Origin: Saccharibacillus brassicae
GTDB taxonomy: Bacteria > Bacillota > Bacilli > Paenibacillales > Paenibacillaceae
Direction of reading: 5' to 3'
Assembly (NCBI RefSeq): GCF_006542275.1
Contig: NZ_CP041217.1
Coordinates: forward strand, 5,555,469-5,619,468
Length of the DNA stretch: 64,000 nucleotides
Below are positions 32,806-39,419 of the stretch, piece after piece. Made by a program: the position numbers and the translations under genes. Positions within the stretch are counted from its first letter, which is position 1. Each line of letters begins with the position of its first letter. Below the pieces are notes generated by a model. The model did not search any database. It worked only from the letters and a program-made list of their open reading frames with translations, and was not told the origin of the DNA.

Positions 32806-32939
32806 CTAACGAATCGTCATACGCTTATTGGCCGAGATCGGGTCATTTGCAGGCACTCTGAGGCGAATAGCATGCTGACGATTCGTTAATGCGGGAAAAA
32901 GACCGTTTTGGAGCGAATAGCGTGCTGAGGATTCGTTAG
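32806..32939. repeat. 134-bp dispersed intergenic repeat, copy B
   Basis: It has the same length and layout as the copy at 23208-23341: starts CTAACGAATCGTCAT, contains reverse units near 32864-32890 and 32913-32939, and ends GATTCGTTAG. The conserved motifs are kept while the spacers between them have diverged. Both copies are preceded by a T-rich stretch ending AAAAT. The 389-bp gap 32715-33103 otherwise holds two terminators and no gene. Confidence 0.85.
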
Positions 32940-32980
32940 CGGGCGATCGGCGTAAGTGTGCGCTCAAACGGATGCAAAAG

Positions 32981-33008
32981 CGAAAGGCTTCCGGGCGGGA
33001 AGCCCTTC
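32981..33008 (-). terminator. Probable terminator of the FAH-family gene
   Basis: GGCTTCC/GGAAGCC arms with extra A-T pairs, followed on the minus strand by TTTCGCTTTTG. It lies about 95 bases beyond the stop codon at 33104. Confidence 0.55.
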
Positions 33009-33103
33009 ACGCCTACACACTCCGGCGTCCCGATTCCCCGACGCCGGCCGCCTGCGTATGCCCGTACTCGCACGCCGGCTGCCCTGCCTGCCGTGGCCGC
33101 GCT

Positions 33104-33991
33104 TCACTCGCCGACGATATTCGTCAGCTCGCCGAGCCCTTCGATCGAGATCGTCATCTCGTCGCCCGGCTTCAGCCAGACGCGTTCGGCTTCGGGCTTG
33201 CCGAGGATGACGCCTTCCGGCGTTCCGGTCAGGATCACGTCGCCGGGGCGCAGCGTAAAATGCCGGGACAGGTACGCGATAATCTCGCGGCAGGAGAAGA
33301 TCATGTCCGACGTGTTCGATTGCTGCACGGCGACACCGTTGACGCGGGCCGAGATGCGCAGCCGATTCGGATCGGCAATCTCGTCGGCGGTGGCGATAAA
33401 CGGACCGAGCGGCGCGAAGCCTTCGCCGGTCTTGCCGAGCAGCCACTGCCCCGAGCGCATCTGCAAATCGCGCGCGGACAGATCGTTGGCGCAGCAGTAG
33501 CCGAACACATAATCGAGCGCGTCGGCTTCGCTCACATTCGAAGCGGTGCGCCCGATCACGATCGCGAGCTCCGCTTCGTAATCGAGCTGCCGGGTATGGA
33601 CCGGATACGGCACGGCAGTTCCGTGCGCGGTAACCGAATCCGAGAACTTGCCGAATACGACCGGCTCCGCAGGCAGCGGCATGTTCGTCTCTTCGGCATG
33701 CCGCCGGTAATTCAGTCCGATACAGATCAGCTTGCCGGGATTCAGCACGGCGGGCAGATAGCGGACGACCGAAGCGTCCAGGCCGAGCCGGGCTTCCGCT
33801 TGAATCGCCCGGGCCCGTGCGGCTTCGATCTGCGCAATTTGTTCCGGCGAGCGCAGCAGTTCGTCCGTCGTTGCCGGCAGGACGCTCCAGCCTTCCAGCC
33901 ACGGCGCCAATTCGCGCAGCGGGATAACGGTCCCGCCTTCCGCCAGAGCGACTTCCGACAAGCTTCCCCGTTCGATATTGGCAAATTTCAT
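33104..33991 (-). CDS. Fumarylacetoacetate hydrolase family protein
   Basis: The 295-aa protein has the FAH catalytic fold: PGKLICIGLNYRRHAEETNMPLPAEPVVFGKFSDSVTAHG, then LDYEAELAIVIGRTASNVSEADALDYVFGYCCANDLSARDLQ with the metal-binding Glu residues (E-x-E) and Asp, and LRPGDVILTGTPEGVILG. Members hydrolyse, decarboxylate or isomerise acyl pyruvates and related 2-oxo acids using a divalent cation. The N-terminal ~75 residues form the usual lid-like extension. GGAGGGAAG lies before the ATG. It is monocistronic, and no catabolic neighbours point to a substrate. Confidence 0.9.
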   Translation of the reverse strand: MKFANIERGSLSEVALAEGGTVIPLRELAPWLEGWSVLPATTDELLRSPEQIAQIEAARARAIQAEARLGLDASVVRYLPAVLNPGKLICIGLNYRRHAEETNMPLPAEPVVFGKFSDSVTAHGTAVPYPVHTRQLDYEAELAIVIGRTASNVSEADALDYVFGYCCANDLSARDLQMRSGQWLLGKTGEGFAPLGPFIATADEIADPNRLRISARVNGVAVQQSNTSDMIFSCREIIAYLSRHFTLRPGDVILTGTPEGVILGKPEAERVWLKPGDEMTISIEGLGELTNIVGE

Positions 33992-34083
33992 AAGGCTTCC
34001 CTCCAGATCGTATTGGATTCCGGCGGCTCCGGCGTGCGGCCGGTCCGCTCCTGTTCATGATACGATAACGCTGCCCTGCCCGC

Positions 34084-34127
34084 AAAAAAACAAGCACCCG
34101 CTCGGCTTCATGCAGAGGCGGGTGCTT
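34084..34127 (-). terminator. Terminator of the small LexA-box gene
   Basis: AAGCACCCGC (34092-34101) pairs with GCGGGTGCTT (34118-34127). Seven T follow on the minus strand after a G. It ends the transcript of the gene whose stop is at 34150. Confidence 0.88.
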
Positions 34128-34149
34128 CCCGTATGTGTGCGCGGCGCGC

Positions 34150-34449
34150 TTATTCGGTTCTGGTCTCGTAGGAACCTTCCCGGTGTGCGTTCTCTCGACC
34201 CGGCTCCCGGCGCTCCGTCTGGTTGGTAGAATCATTCTTGTTCGGTTCGTTCTTGGCAGGCTCCGAATGCCAGGCTTCGATCTTCTTCCGGCGCTTGCTC
34301 TTGAGCCAGCGCTCAATCGGATTGGCGGACTGGCGTTCGGCCAACGTCTTCTTGATTCCCTTCATCATCAGCTTGGAGCGATCTTCGTCGTTACGTTCCA
34401 ACTCGTGGAGGTCCTTCAGAAATTCATCGTTCATCGTATGCATCTCCAT
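34150..34449 (-). CDS. Small charged hypothetical protein, likely SOS-regulated
   Basis: The 99-aa product (MEMHTMNDEFLKDLHELERN...) has an N-terminal acidic helix, a basic middle (NPIERWLKSKRRKKIEAW) and a long, polar, probably disordered C-terminus rich in Glu, Asn, Arg and Thr. There is no signal peptide or membrane helix. I do not recognise the family. The ATG at 34449 has AGGAGA about 9 bases upstream. Its promoter has a near-perfect LexA box in the spacer, so expression is expected on DNA damage. It has its own terminator, so it is a single-gene SOS unit. The basic patch would suit nucleic-acid or partner binding (inference). Confidence 0.7.
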   Translation of the reverse strand: MEMHTMNDEFLKDLHELERNDEDRSKLMMKGIKKTLAERQSANPIERWLKSKRRKKIEAWHSEPAKNEPNKNDSTNQTERREPGRENAHREGSYETRTE

Positions 34450-34466
34450 TAACAAGGTCTCCTCTC

Positions 34467-34495
34467 AGTATATCGAACATATGTTCTTTTGTCGA
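34467..34495 (-). promoter_or_regulatory. Promoter of the small SOS gene
   Basis: On the minus strand TCGACA (34490-34495) and TATACT (34467-34472) are 17 bases apart. The spacer is filled by the LexA-type palindrome. Confidence 0.75.
34474..34487. promoter_or_regulatory. LexA (SOS) box
   Basis: CGAACATATGTTCT matches the Bacillus-type LexA consensus CGAACRNRYGTTYG at 13 of 14 positions. It lies exactly between the -35 and -10 elements, a repressing position. No other close match was noticed in the window. Confidence 0.75.
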
Positions 34496-34526
34496 GTCCG
34501 GGAATTTTTTTCACGATTGATCACGC

Positions 34527-35222
34527 TTAACGGTTCTCTTCGGGCAGCGTTCCGCCTTCTTCCTGGATCTTGACGCGGATTCTCGGAATCAGTTCGCGGT
34601 AAGGACCGACTTCGCTGATGTCCGACAGATCGCCGATATCCAAGTTATATTCTTCGCCTCGCGTCTCCAGATCGAGCAGCAGGCGGTATTCCGATTGGTA
34701 CTCGTATTGTTTCGGTTTGCGGAAATACCCCCACTGCCCGGTAAAATGCTCGACTTCGTGGTAAGCGACCATCCCTTCCCTCAGCCCGAATCCCTGGCGG
34801 CGGCAGGCGGCATCGATCCGGTCGCGAAAAGCTTTCGGATTCGTGATAACGACCGCGTAATCGCCGAATTTTTCGTTCCACGGGTGGATCAGCGTTTCTT
34901 TTTCGCCTGCGGCATGAAGCCGCAGCGATTCGTTCGTCACCCCGTACAGGCTGAGCGAATACTGCCGCTCCGCTTCGTGTTCCTGCAGCACGATCGGGCC
35001 TTCCACGTTTTCCAGCTTTTTGCCGTCGACATACACGTTATAATGACCCGGATTGTAGATCACGGAAGCCGCTTCGAACGGATCGTTGCGCCCCGCTTCG
35101 TCTTGTTCCGGGTTTTTGAAAGCGCTCAGGCATTGAAAATGAAGCTGCCCGCGCTGGAATTGTTCCATGAACTGCCGCTCTCCGAATTTGAGCAGCACGT
35201 AAATTTTGACTGCATCTGTCAT
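34527..35222 (-). CDS. Uncharacterised protein
   Basis: The 231-aa soluble protein begins KIYVLLKFGERQFMEQFQRGQLHFQCLSAFKNPEQDEAGRNDPFEAAS. The pattern (KFG..., a short G-x-L-x-F segment, S-x-F...E...R-x-D-x-E) recalls a widespread group of hypothetical proteins in bacteria and phages; I cannot name a domain. Later stretches YAVVITNPKAFRDRIDAACRRQGF and GMVAYHEVEHFTGQWGYFRKPKQYEYQSEYRLLLDLETRGEEYNLDIGDLSDIS suggest a mixed alpha/beta fold. No catalytic motif is obvious. AAGGGAG precedes the ATG. It lies between the small SOS gene and the NAD-kinase-like operon, with no terminator seen right after it. Confidence 0.65.
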   Translation of the reverse strand: MTDAVKIYVLLKFGERQFMEQFQRGQLHFQCLSAFKNPEQDEAGRNDPFEAASVIYNPGHYNVYVDGKKLENVEGPIVLQEHEAERQYSLSLYGVTNESLRLHAAGEKETLIHPWNEKFGDYAVVITNPKAFRDRIDAACRRQGFGLREGMVAYHEVEHFTGQWGYFRKPKQYEYQSEYRLLLDLETRGEEYNLDIGDLSDISEVGPYRELIPRIRVKIQEEGGTLPEENR

Positions 35223-35304
35223 CGTCAGGCTCCCTTCTCTCTCTGTTGGTCAATCGTTGGGCTGTGCGAAGGATACTCCATATTTACCCAAATTCCGTGC
35301 AAAA

Positions 35305-35335
35305 CAAAAACGTCTCCTTTTTCAAGGAAACGTTT
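35305..35335 (-). terminator. Terminator of the SPFH/NAD-kinase-like operon
   Basis: A fully paired 12-bp stem (35308-35319 with 35324-35335) with a GAAA-type loop is followed by TTTTT on the minus strand, 55 bases after the stop at 35390. Confidence 0.9.
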
Positions 35336-35389
35336 CGATTCATTCTTTGTATGATCTCTTTCCATGCAGACCGCCCGTTCCGCCGCCCG

Positions 35390-36388
35390 TCAGACCGCCA
35401 GTCTGCCGCGGCGCTCGGACACCGTGATCGAAGCTTCGATGCCGGACCCGAATTCCAGATAATCGCTTTCGACGCCGTCGCTAAAAATGACTCCGCTCTC
35501 CGGCATCTGCGACACGATCTTGAGCGGACGGCCTTCGTCGATCCGGCCGAACACGAGATTGGCCGAAGTCGAGCGGCTCGGATACGGTTCGCGCACGCTG
35601 AAGTACAAGTACGGAGAATCCCAGCCGAACGAAGGGTCCGGTACGAGCGGCTGCGCCGTTTCCCCGCCGGCGAACGAAGAGATGCCCGCCGCGCCCGCAA
35701 GCACGCTGCGCATCCAGCCTGTGGAGCCCATGCCCGTCGACACGATGATGCCGCTCGACGACTGCTGTTCGGCCACGTCGCTTTGGCGCAGTTCGTAGCG
35801 CGCCGATACATGCGTGCGGCGGCCGATAAACAGGTCGTTGACGGCGACAAGCATCTGCCCGTCGTTCAGTTCCGCCTGCGCCAGACGCACTTCCTTGAAC
35901 GGGCGCCGCCCGCGCAGCAGGTCGCGCACGACCGCCTGCAGGTCTTCGACGACGAACGGCAGCAGCGATCCGTCCCAGCGCTGCGGATCGGGATTGACCC
36001 CGATCAGCGGCTGCCCGGCGGCGTATTTGAGCGTATTGGCGACCAGTCCGTCCTGGCCGAGCACGACGATCAGGTCTTTTTCCCCGAAAATAAAGTTCGG
36101 CACGTATTCCCGGTCCACCTGCTGCACGCGGCCGAGCCGCTCCAGCGTCTCCGTCGCCTGGATCAGCGCCGAACGGTAGATCCGGTCTTCCCGCACGTAA
36201 TCGCCGAAGTCGGCTCCGAGCCGTTCCACGAAAAACTGCGCCTGCTGGATCGTATTGTAGCGGACGACCAGTTCTTCGAGCCGGGTGCGCCGCTTGACGA
36301 GCACGATTTTCGTTTCGCTTTCCGGACCGGCGGCCGGCTGCTCCGCTCCGGGCACCGTTTCCGCTCTTTTTTTGCCGAACAGACTCAT
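35390..36388 (-). CDS. NAD kinase-like (ATP-NAD kinase superfamily) protein
   Basis: The 332-aa protein has an ~85-residue N-terminal extension, then an NAD-kinase-like core: DLIVVLGQDGLVANTLKYAAGQPLIGVNPDP and SSSGIIVSTGMGSTGWMRSVLAGAAG. In true NAD kinases these would read GGDGT and TPTGSTAY; here GGDG is GQDG, while Asp and the GSTGW core remain. The C-terminal beta-sandwich part (LYFSVREPYPSRSTSANLVFGRI...SQMPESGVIFSDGVESDYLEF) fits the family. The activity may be altered in substrate rather than lost. Its ATG overlaps the stop of the SPFH gene (ATGA), so the two are translationally coupled and probably work together. Confidence 0.8.
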   Translation of the reverse strand: MSLFGKKRAETVPGAEQPAAGPESETKIVLVKRRTRLEELVVRYNTIQQAQFFVERLGADFGDYVREDRIYRSALIQATETLERLGRVQQVDREYVPNFIFGEKDLIVVLGQDGLVANTLKYAAGQPLIGVNPDPQRWDGSLLPFVVEDLQAVVRDLLRGRRPFKEVRLAQAELNDGQMLVAVNDLFIGRRTHVSARYELRQSDVAEQQSSSGIIVSTGMGSTGWMRSVLAGAAGISSFAGGETAQPLVPDPSFGWDSPYLYFSVREPYPSRSTSANLVFGRIDEGRPLKIVSQMPESGVIFSDGVESDYLEFGSGIEASITVSERRGRLAV

Positions 36389-37440
36389 CGCTGCCCGCCT
36401 CCTCTCGCCGCCTGCGCGGACGGCGCCGACTGCCCGCCCATCAGGCCCTGCAGCAGATCCGGCGTAATGTTCAGCTGGCCGATCTTCTCGGCATTGCCGG
36501 CCATGTCCCGGAACGCGATCGCGATCAGCTTGTCCGGCTGCATGTCCATCTGCGCCATCGCTTGCAGCACGGCCGGGCTGACGTTCTCCAGCGATTTCAT
36601 GACCGCCGTCAGTTCGTACGCTTTGGCATCGGCGGCGACTTTGCGGTTCGACGTCTCCAGACCGATCAGCTCTTTGCGGTCCGATTCCATGCCGATATCG
36701 AAGCGCAGCTGCTCTTCTTCCATCTCGTGCCGCTTCTGCTTGACCGCGCGCTCCGCGTTCAGCTGCGTCTCGCGAATCTGCCGTTTCTTCGTCTCGACCG
36801 CGATCTCGGTGTTCAGCTCGTTCTCTTTGACCTGGCGTTCCTGCTCGATCGAAGCGTTGCGGCGGCGGTACAGCGCTTCGTCCGCATCCTGCAAAATTTC
36901 TTCGCGGGCTTTCGCTTCGAGCGCGCGCATCGTGTCTTTGTTCGGCAAAATGGCGAGGATCGACAGTCCCATCAGCTCCACGCCGAGCGCGGACAGCTCC
37001 TCGTCCTGCACCAGCTCGCGCCGCATGCTCTGGGCCAGCGTCTCGCTCGCCTGGATCGCTTCGCGCAGCGGCATCCGGGCCAGCCCCCGCTTGATCCGCA
37101 CCTTCACGATATTCACGACGCGCTGGCTGAGCAGGGCCGGATCGTCGGACAGATAGCGGTTCTTTTTCAGGTCATACGTATAATTCAGCACGCCGGTCAT
37201 CCGGCGGTATTCGGCGATGCGGTAGATCAGTTGGCCCTGCACCGTAATCTTCTGGTAATCGCTCGTCATTTCGTCGAACATGAACGGCACGTCGATCGAA
37301 GAGACCGGCACGACGACGACCGAAGTGGTCGGCGCGTAATAATGGAAAGCCAGACCGACGCCTTCCTTGACGACTTTGCCGTTCTTGATCTTCATGACAT
37401 ACTCGCTGGGCTGGAATTTGGCAAAACGGAATCCGAACAT
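36385..37440 (-). CDS. SPFH/band-7 (stomatin-like) domain protein
   Basis: The 351-aa protein has a band-7 domain (FRFAKFQPSEYVMKIKNGKVVKEGVGLAFHYYAPTTSVVVVPVSSIDVPFMFDEMTSDYQKITVQGQLIYRIAEY...), a long Glu/Arg/Lys coiled coil (~190-285, REEILQDADEALYRRRNASIEQERQVKENELNTEIAVETKKRQ) and a Gly/Gln/Ala-rich tail. There is no N-terminal membrane helix, so membrane attachment would be peripheral or through oligomerisation. The start at 37440 has GGGGGAA 8 bases upstream; an in-frame ATG at 37476 has no convincing site. It is the first gene of a two-gene operon with the NAD-kinase-like protein. Confidence 0.85.
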   Translation of the reverse strand: MFGFRFAKFQPSEYVMKIKNGKVVKEGVGLAFHYYAPTTSVVVVPVSSIDVPFMFDEMTSDYQKITVQGQLIYRIAEYRRMTGVLNYTYDLKKNRYLSDDPALLSQRVVNIVKVRIKRGLARMPLREAIQASETLAQSMRRELVQDEELSALGVELMGLSILAILPNKDTMRALEAKAREEILQDADEALYRRRNASIEQERQVKENELNTEIAVETKKRQIRETQLNAERAVKQKRHEMEEEQLRFDIGMESDRKELIGLETSNRKVAADAKAYELTAVMKSLENVSPAVLQAMAQMDMQPDKLIAIAFRDMAGNAEKIGQLNITPDLLQGLMGGQSAPSAQAARGGGQR

Positions 37441-37555
37441 AAAAGGTTCCCCCGCTTTCTTTTTCGATATTGTCATTTCGACTTTAACGACACTTTAACA
37501 CATCCAAACGATACTTTCAATATGATAATTACATTTGATTCGATATTTTGGACGC

Positions 37556-37588
37556 AAAAAAGCTTCGTTTCCTGCGAAACGAAGCTTT
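37556..37588 (-). terminator. Terminator of the second SMI1/KNR4-HEAT gene
   Basis: AAAGCTTCGTTTC (37559-37571) pairs perfectly with GAAACGAAGCTTT (37576-37588), followed by six T on the minus strand. Confidence 0.9.
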
Positions 37589-37650
37589 GGCGGCCGTACC
37601 GCCGGTGCGCGTACAGTGAATATCGACGGCTTGAAACCGATTCCAGACCC

Positions 37651-37705
37651 GACCCGGATCGGACTTGTATAGGACTCGGATCGGACCCGGACCGAACCCG
37701 GACCG
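37651..37705. repeat. 11-bp tandem repeats after the SMI1/KNR4-HEAT stop codon
   Basis: Five 11-bp units (starts 37651, 37662, 37673, 37684, 37695) follow the pattern GACyCGGAyCG, the second being diverged, with a sixth degenerate unit reaching the stop codon at 37720. The array separates the stop codon from the terminator. Confidence 0.85.
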
Positions 37706-37719
37706 GACTTCCAGCCGGT

Positions 37720-39102
37720 TCAAGACTTGTTGACTTCCATTTCGATCCGTCCCAGCAGATGCTTTGCGTCCGCGCGAACGTCAGGGTCGCCGCCCTGCCC
37801 CAGGCGCGCCAGCACGTCGCGCGCACGCGGGCCGTATTCGCCGAGCCGGCTCAGCACCGCGCGGCGAAACTCGCTGTCTGCGTGCGTGTCGTGCAGCAGC
37901 GCTTCGTACTTCGGCAGCAGCTCGCCCAGCAGCAGCCCTTCGAGCGCTCCGAGCGCCGCTTTGCGAACGAGAGCGTCGGCGTCGTCCAGCGCGCGGCCGA
38001 AGTCCGACGCGTACGCTTCCCGGCCGGGCAGCCGCGCGGCATGGAACACCGCTTCGCGCCGCATGTCGCGATCGGCAAACCCGAAGAACGGTATAAGCAG
38101 ATTCAGCGGATTGACCGGTCCCTGTTCCAAAATGCGGACGACCTGGCACAGCACGCGGGCATCGTCTTCTTCGGGCAGGCGGCTGGCCAGCACGATCGCA
38201 AGCTCCCCGCCGCCGGCTTCTCCGTACGCGTCGATCTGCCTGGCGGCGTTCAGCCGTTCTTCCGCAAGCGGACTGCCGATCGCCCGGATCAGCAGCGGCA
38301 TCGCTTCGGCATAATTTTTCTGCGCGAGAATCTCCAGCGCCGCCAGGCGTACGGCCGCCGATTCGTCAAGACCCTGCTCAAGCAGGAAAGACACCGCATC
38401 CGGCTTCAGCTTCTTCAGCTTGTGCATGCCCTGGATCGCGCTTACTTTGACTCTTTCTTCCAGGCTCGACAAATACAGATCGACCAGCACCACTTCGTCC
38501 CCGGCCCGCTCCAGCGCGAACCAATCCGTATCGTAGCCGCCGATGATCTCGTCCAGCCAGCGTTCGTACCATTCGAGGAAATTCACTTCGTACGTAAAAA
38601 AAGGGATCTGATGATTCCGGTCCACGTATACGACGCGCCCCCGGCACGGTCCCTGCAGAACCAGCATCATCTCGAACGTCCAGCCCATTTCCCCAATCGC
38701 AAGCAGACCGCCGTACAACTCGCTTTCCCGGCTTTTTTTCCCGGCTTCGTCCAGCGAAGGATCGTCCAGAAAAGCGGTGATCTCTTGCCAGCGTTCCGGG
38801 GCCATCCCCGGTTCCAGCACGCATTCGCCGCCCGGGTCCCCGAACGAACCGCTCAGGTGCAGAGGCGAAATTCCGTAGTAAGGCCCCGCCCCGCCGTTGC
38901 CGACCGTCTGCAGAAACTGCGCGAATTCCGCCGGCAGCGCCGCCTTGATAGAAGCTTCGAACCCGGCGATCTCTTCCGCGGTGATCGGTTCGTTCATCCG
39001 GTACCCGTGCCGATTGGCCCCAAACTCCTTGAATCCCGAATCTTTGCGCGCTGCCATTTTGAGCTTCCAAATAATGCGTTCCAATTGAACCTGCTTGTCC
39101 AC
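37720..39102 (-). CDS. SMI1/KNR4 domain protein with HEAT repeats, paralogue 2
   Basis: The 460-aa protein matches paralogue 1 in plan: an N-terminal SMI1/KNR4 domain (ITAEEIAGFEASIKAALPAEFAQFLQTVGNGGAGPYYGISPLHL; IGEMGWTFEMMLVLQGPCRGRVVYVDRNHQIPFFTYEVNFLEWYERWLDEIIGGYDTDWFALE) and a HEAT-like solenoid (RVKVSAIQGMHKLKKLKPDAVSFLL; AAVRLAALEILAQKNYAEAMPLLIRAIGSPLAEERLNAARQI; LVRKAALGALEGLLLGELLPKYEALL). The FxxYExNxLxWYERWLDExIxG motif is shared almost exactly with paralogue 1, implying a common partner surface. The GTG start at 39102 has GGGGAGG upstream. Divergent from the large unknown gene at 39420; no toxin gene is adjacent. Confidence 0.85.
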   Translation of the reverse strand: MDKQVQLERIIWKLKMAARKDSGFKEFGANRHGYRMNEPITAEEIAGFEASIKAALPAEFAQFLQTVGNGGAGPYYGISPLHLSGSFGDPGGECVLEPGMAPERWQEITAFLDDPSLDEAGKKSRESELYGGLLAIGEMGWTFEMMLVLQGPCRGRVVYVDRNHQIPFFTYEVNFLEWYERWLDEIIGGYDTDWFALERAGDEVVLVDLYLSSLEERVKVSAIQGMHKLKKLKPDAVSFLLEQGLDESAAVRLAALEILAQKNYAEAMPLLIRAIGSPLAEERLNAARQIDAYGEAGGGELAIVLASRLPEEDDARVLCQVVRILEQGPVNPLNLLIPFFGFADRDMRREAVFHAARLPGREAYASDFGRALDDADALVRKAALGALEGLLLGELLPKYEALLHDTHADSEFRRAVLSRLGEYGPRARDVLARLGQGGDPDVRADAKHLLGRIEMEVNKS

Positions 39103-39241
39103 TGCTGTTCCCTCCCCAAGATCTAACCAGGCTGTCGCGTCCCCCGCTGCCGTGTGCTTTGCGTATGCCGTCTTCTATGTAATCCCGAACGAATCGCGGT
39201 CCCGCTTGCCCCCGCGCTTCTCGTCCCCGATCTCGCTTGTA

Positions 39242-39250
39242 TGTTATAAT
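39242..39250 (+). promoter_or_regulatory. Extended -10 promoter of the large unknown gene
   Basis: TGTTATAAT is an extended -10 (TGnTATAAT) lying 170 bases before the start at 39420. No good -35 is present, as is usual for this class. The rest of the 317-bp gap 39103-39419 shows nothing recognisable. Confidence 0.55.
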
Positions 39251-39419
39251 CTCCAGTTGTGAAGAGCGGAACGGTTTTCCGCTAGTGCTGTGATTGATTG
39301 TAACTCGTTGGATTGATTTGTGCAAAATTCCAAATTACCTATTTTTCTTGATTCCCTCAATCTATCCTAAAAATCCTGTTATGAAAAGAAATTCCAAAAA
39401 CCTAGCGGGAGGCTCGATC

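Noticed and set aside
36562..39126. Plus-strand open frame of 854 codons spanning SPFH and SMI1/KNR4 genes
   Set aside because: It crosses two well-supported minus-strand genes and their terminator, so it cannot be a real transcript unit.
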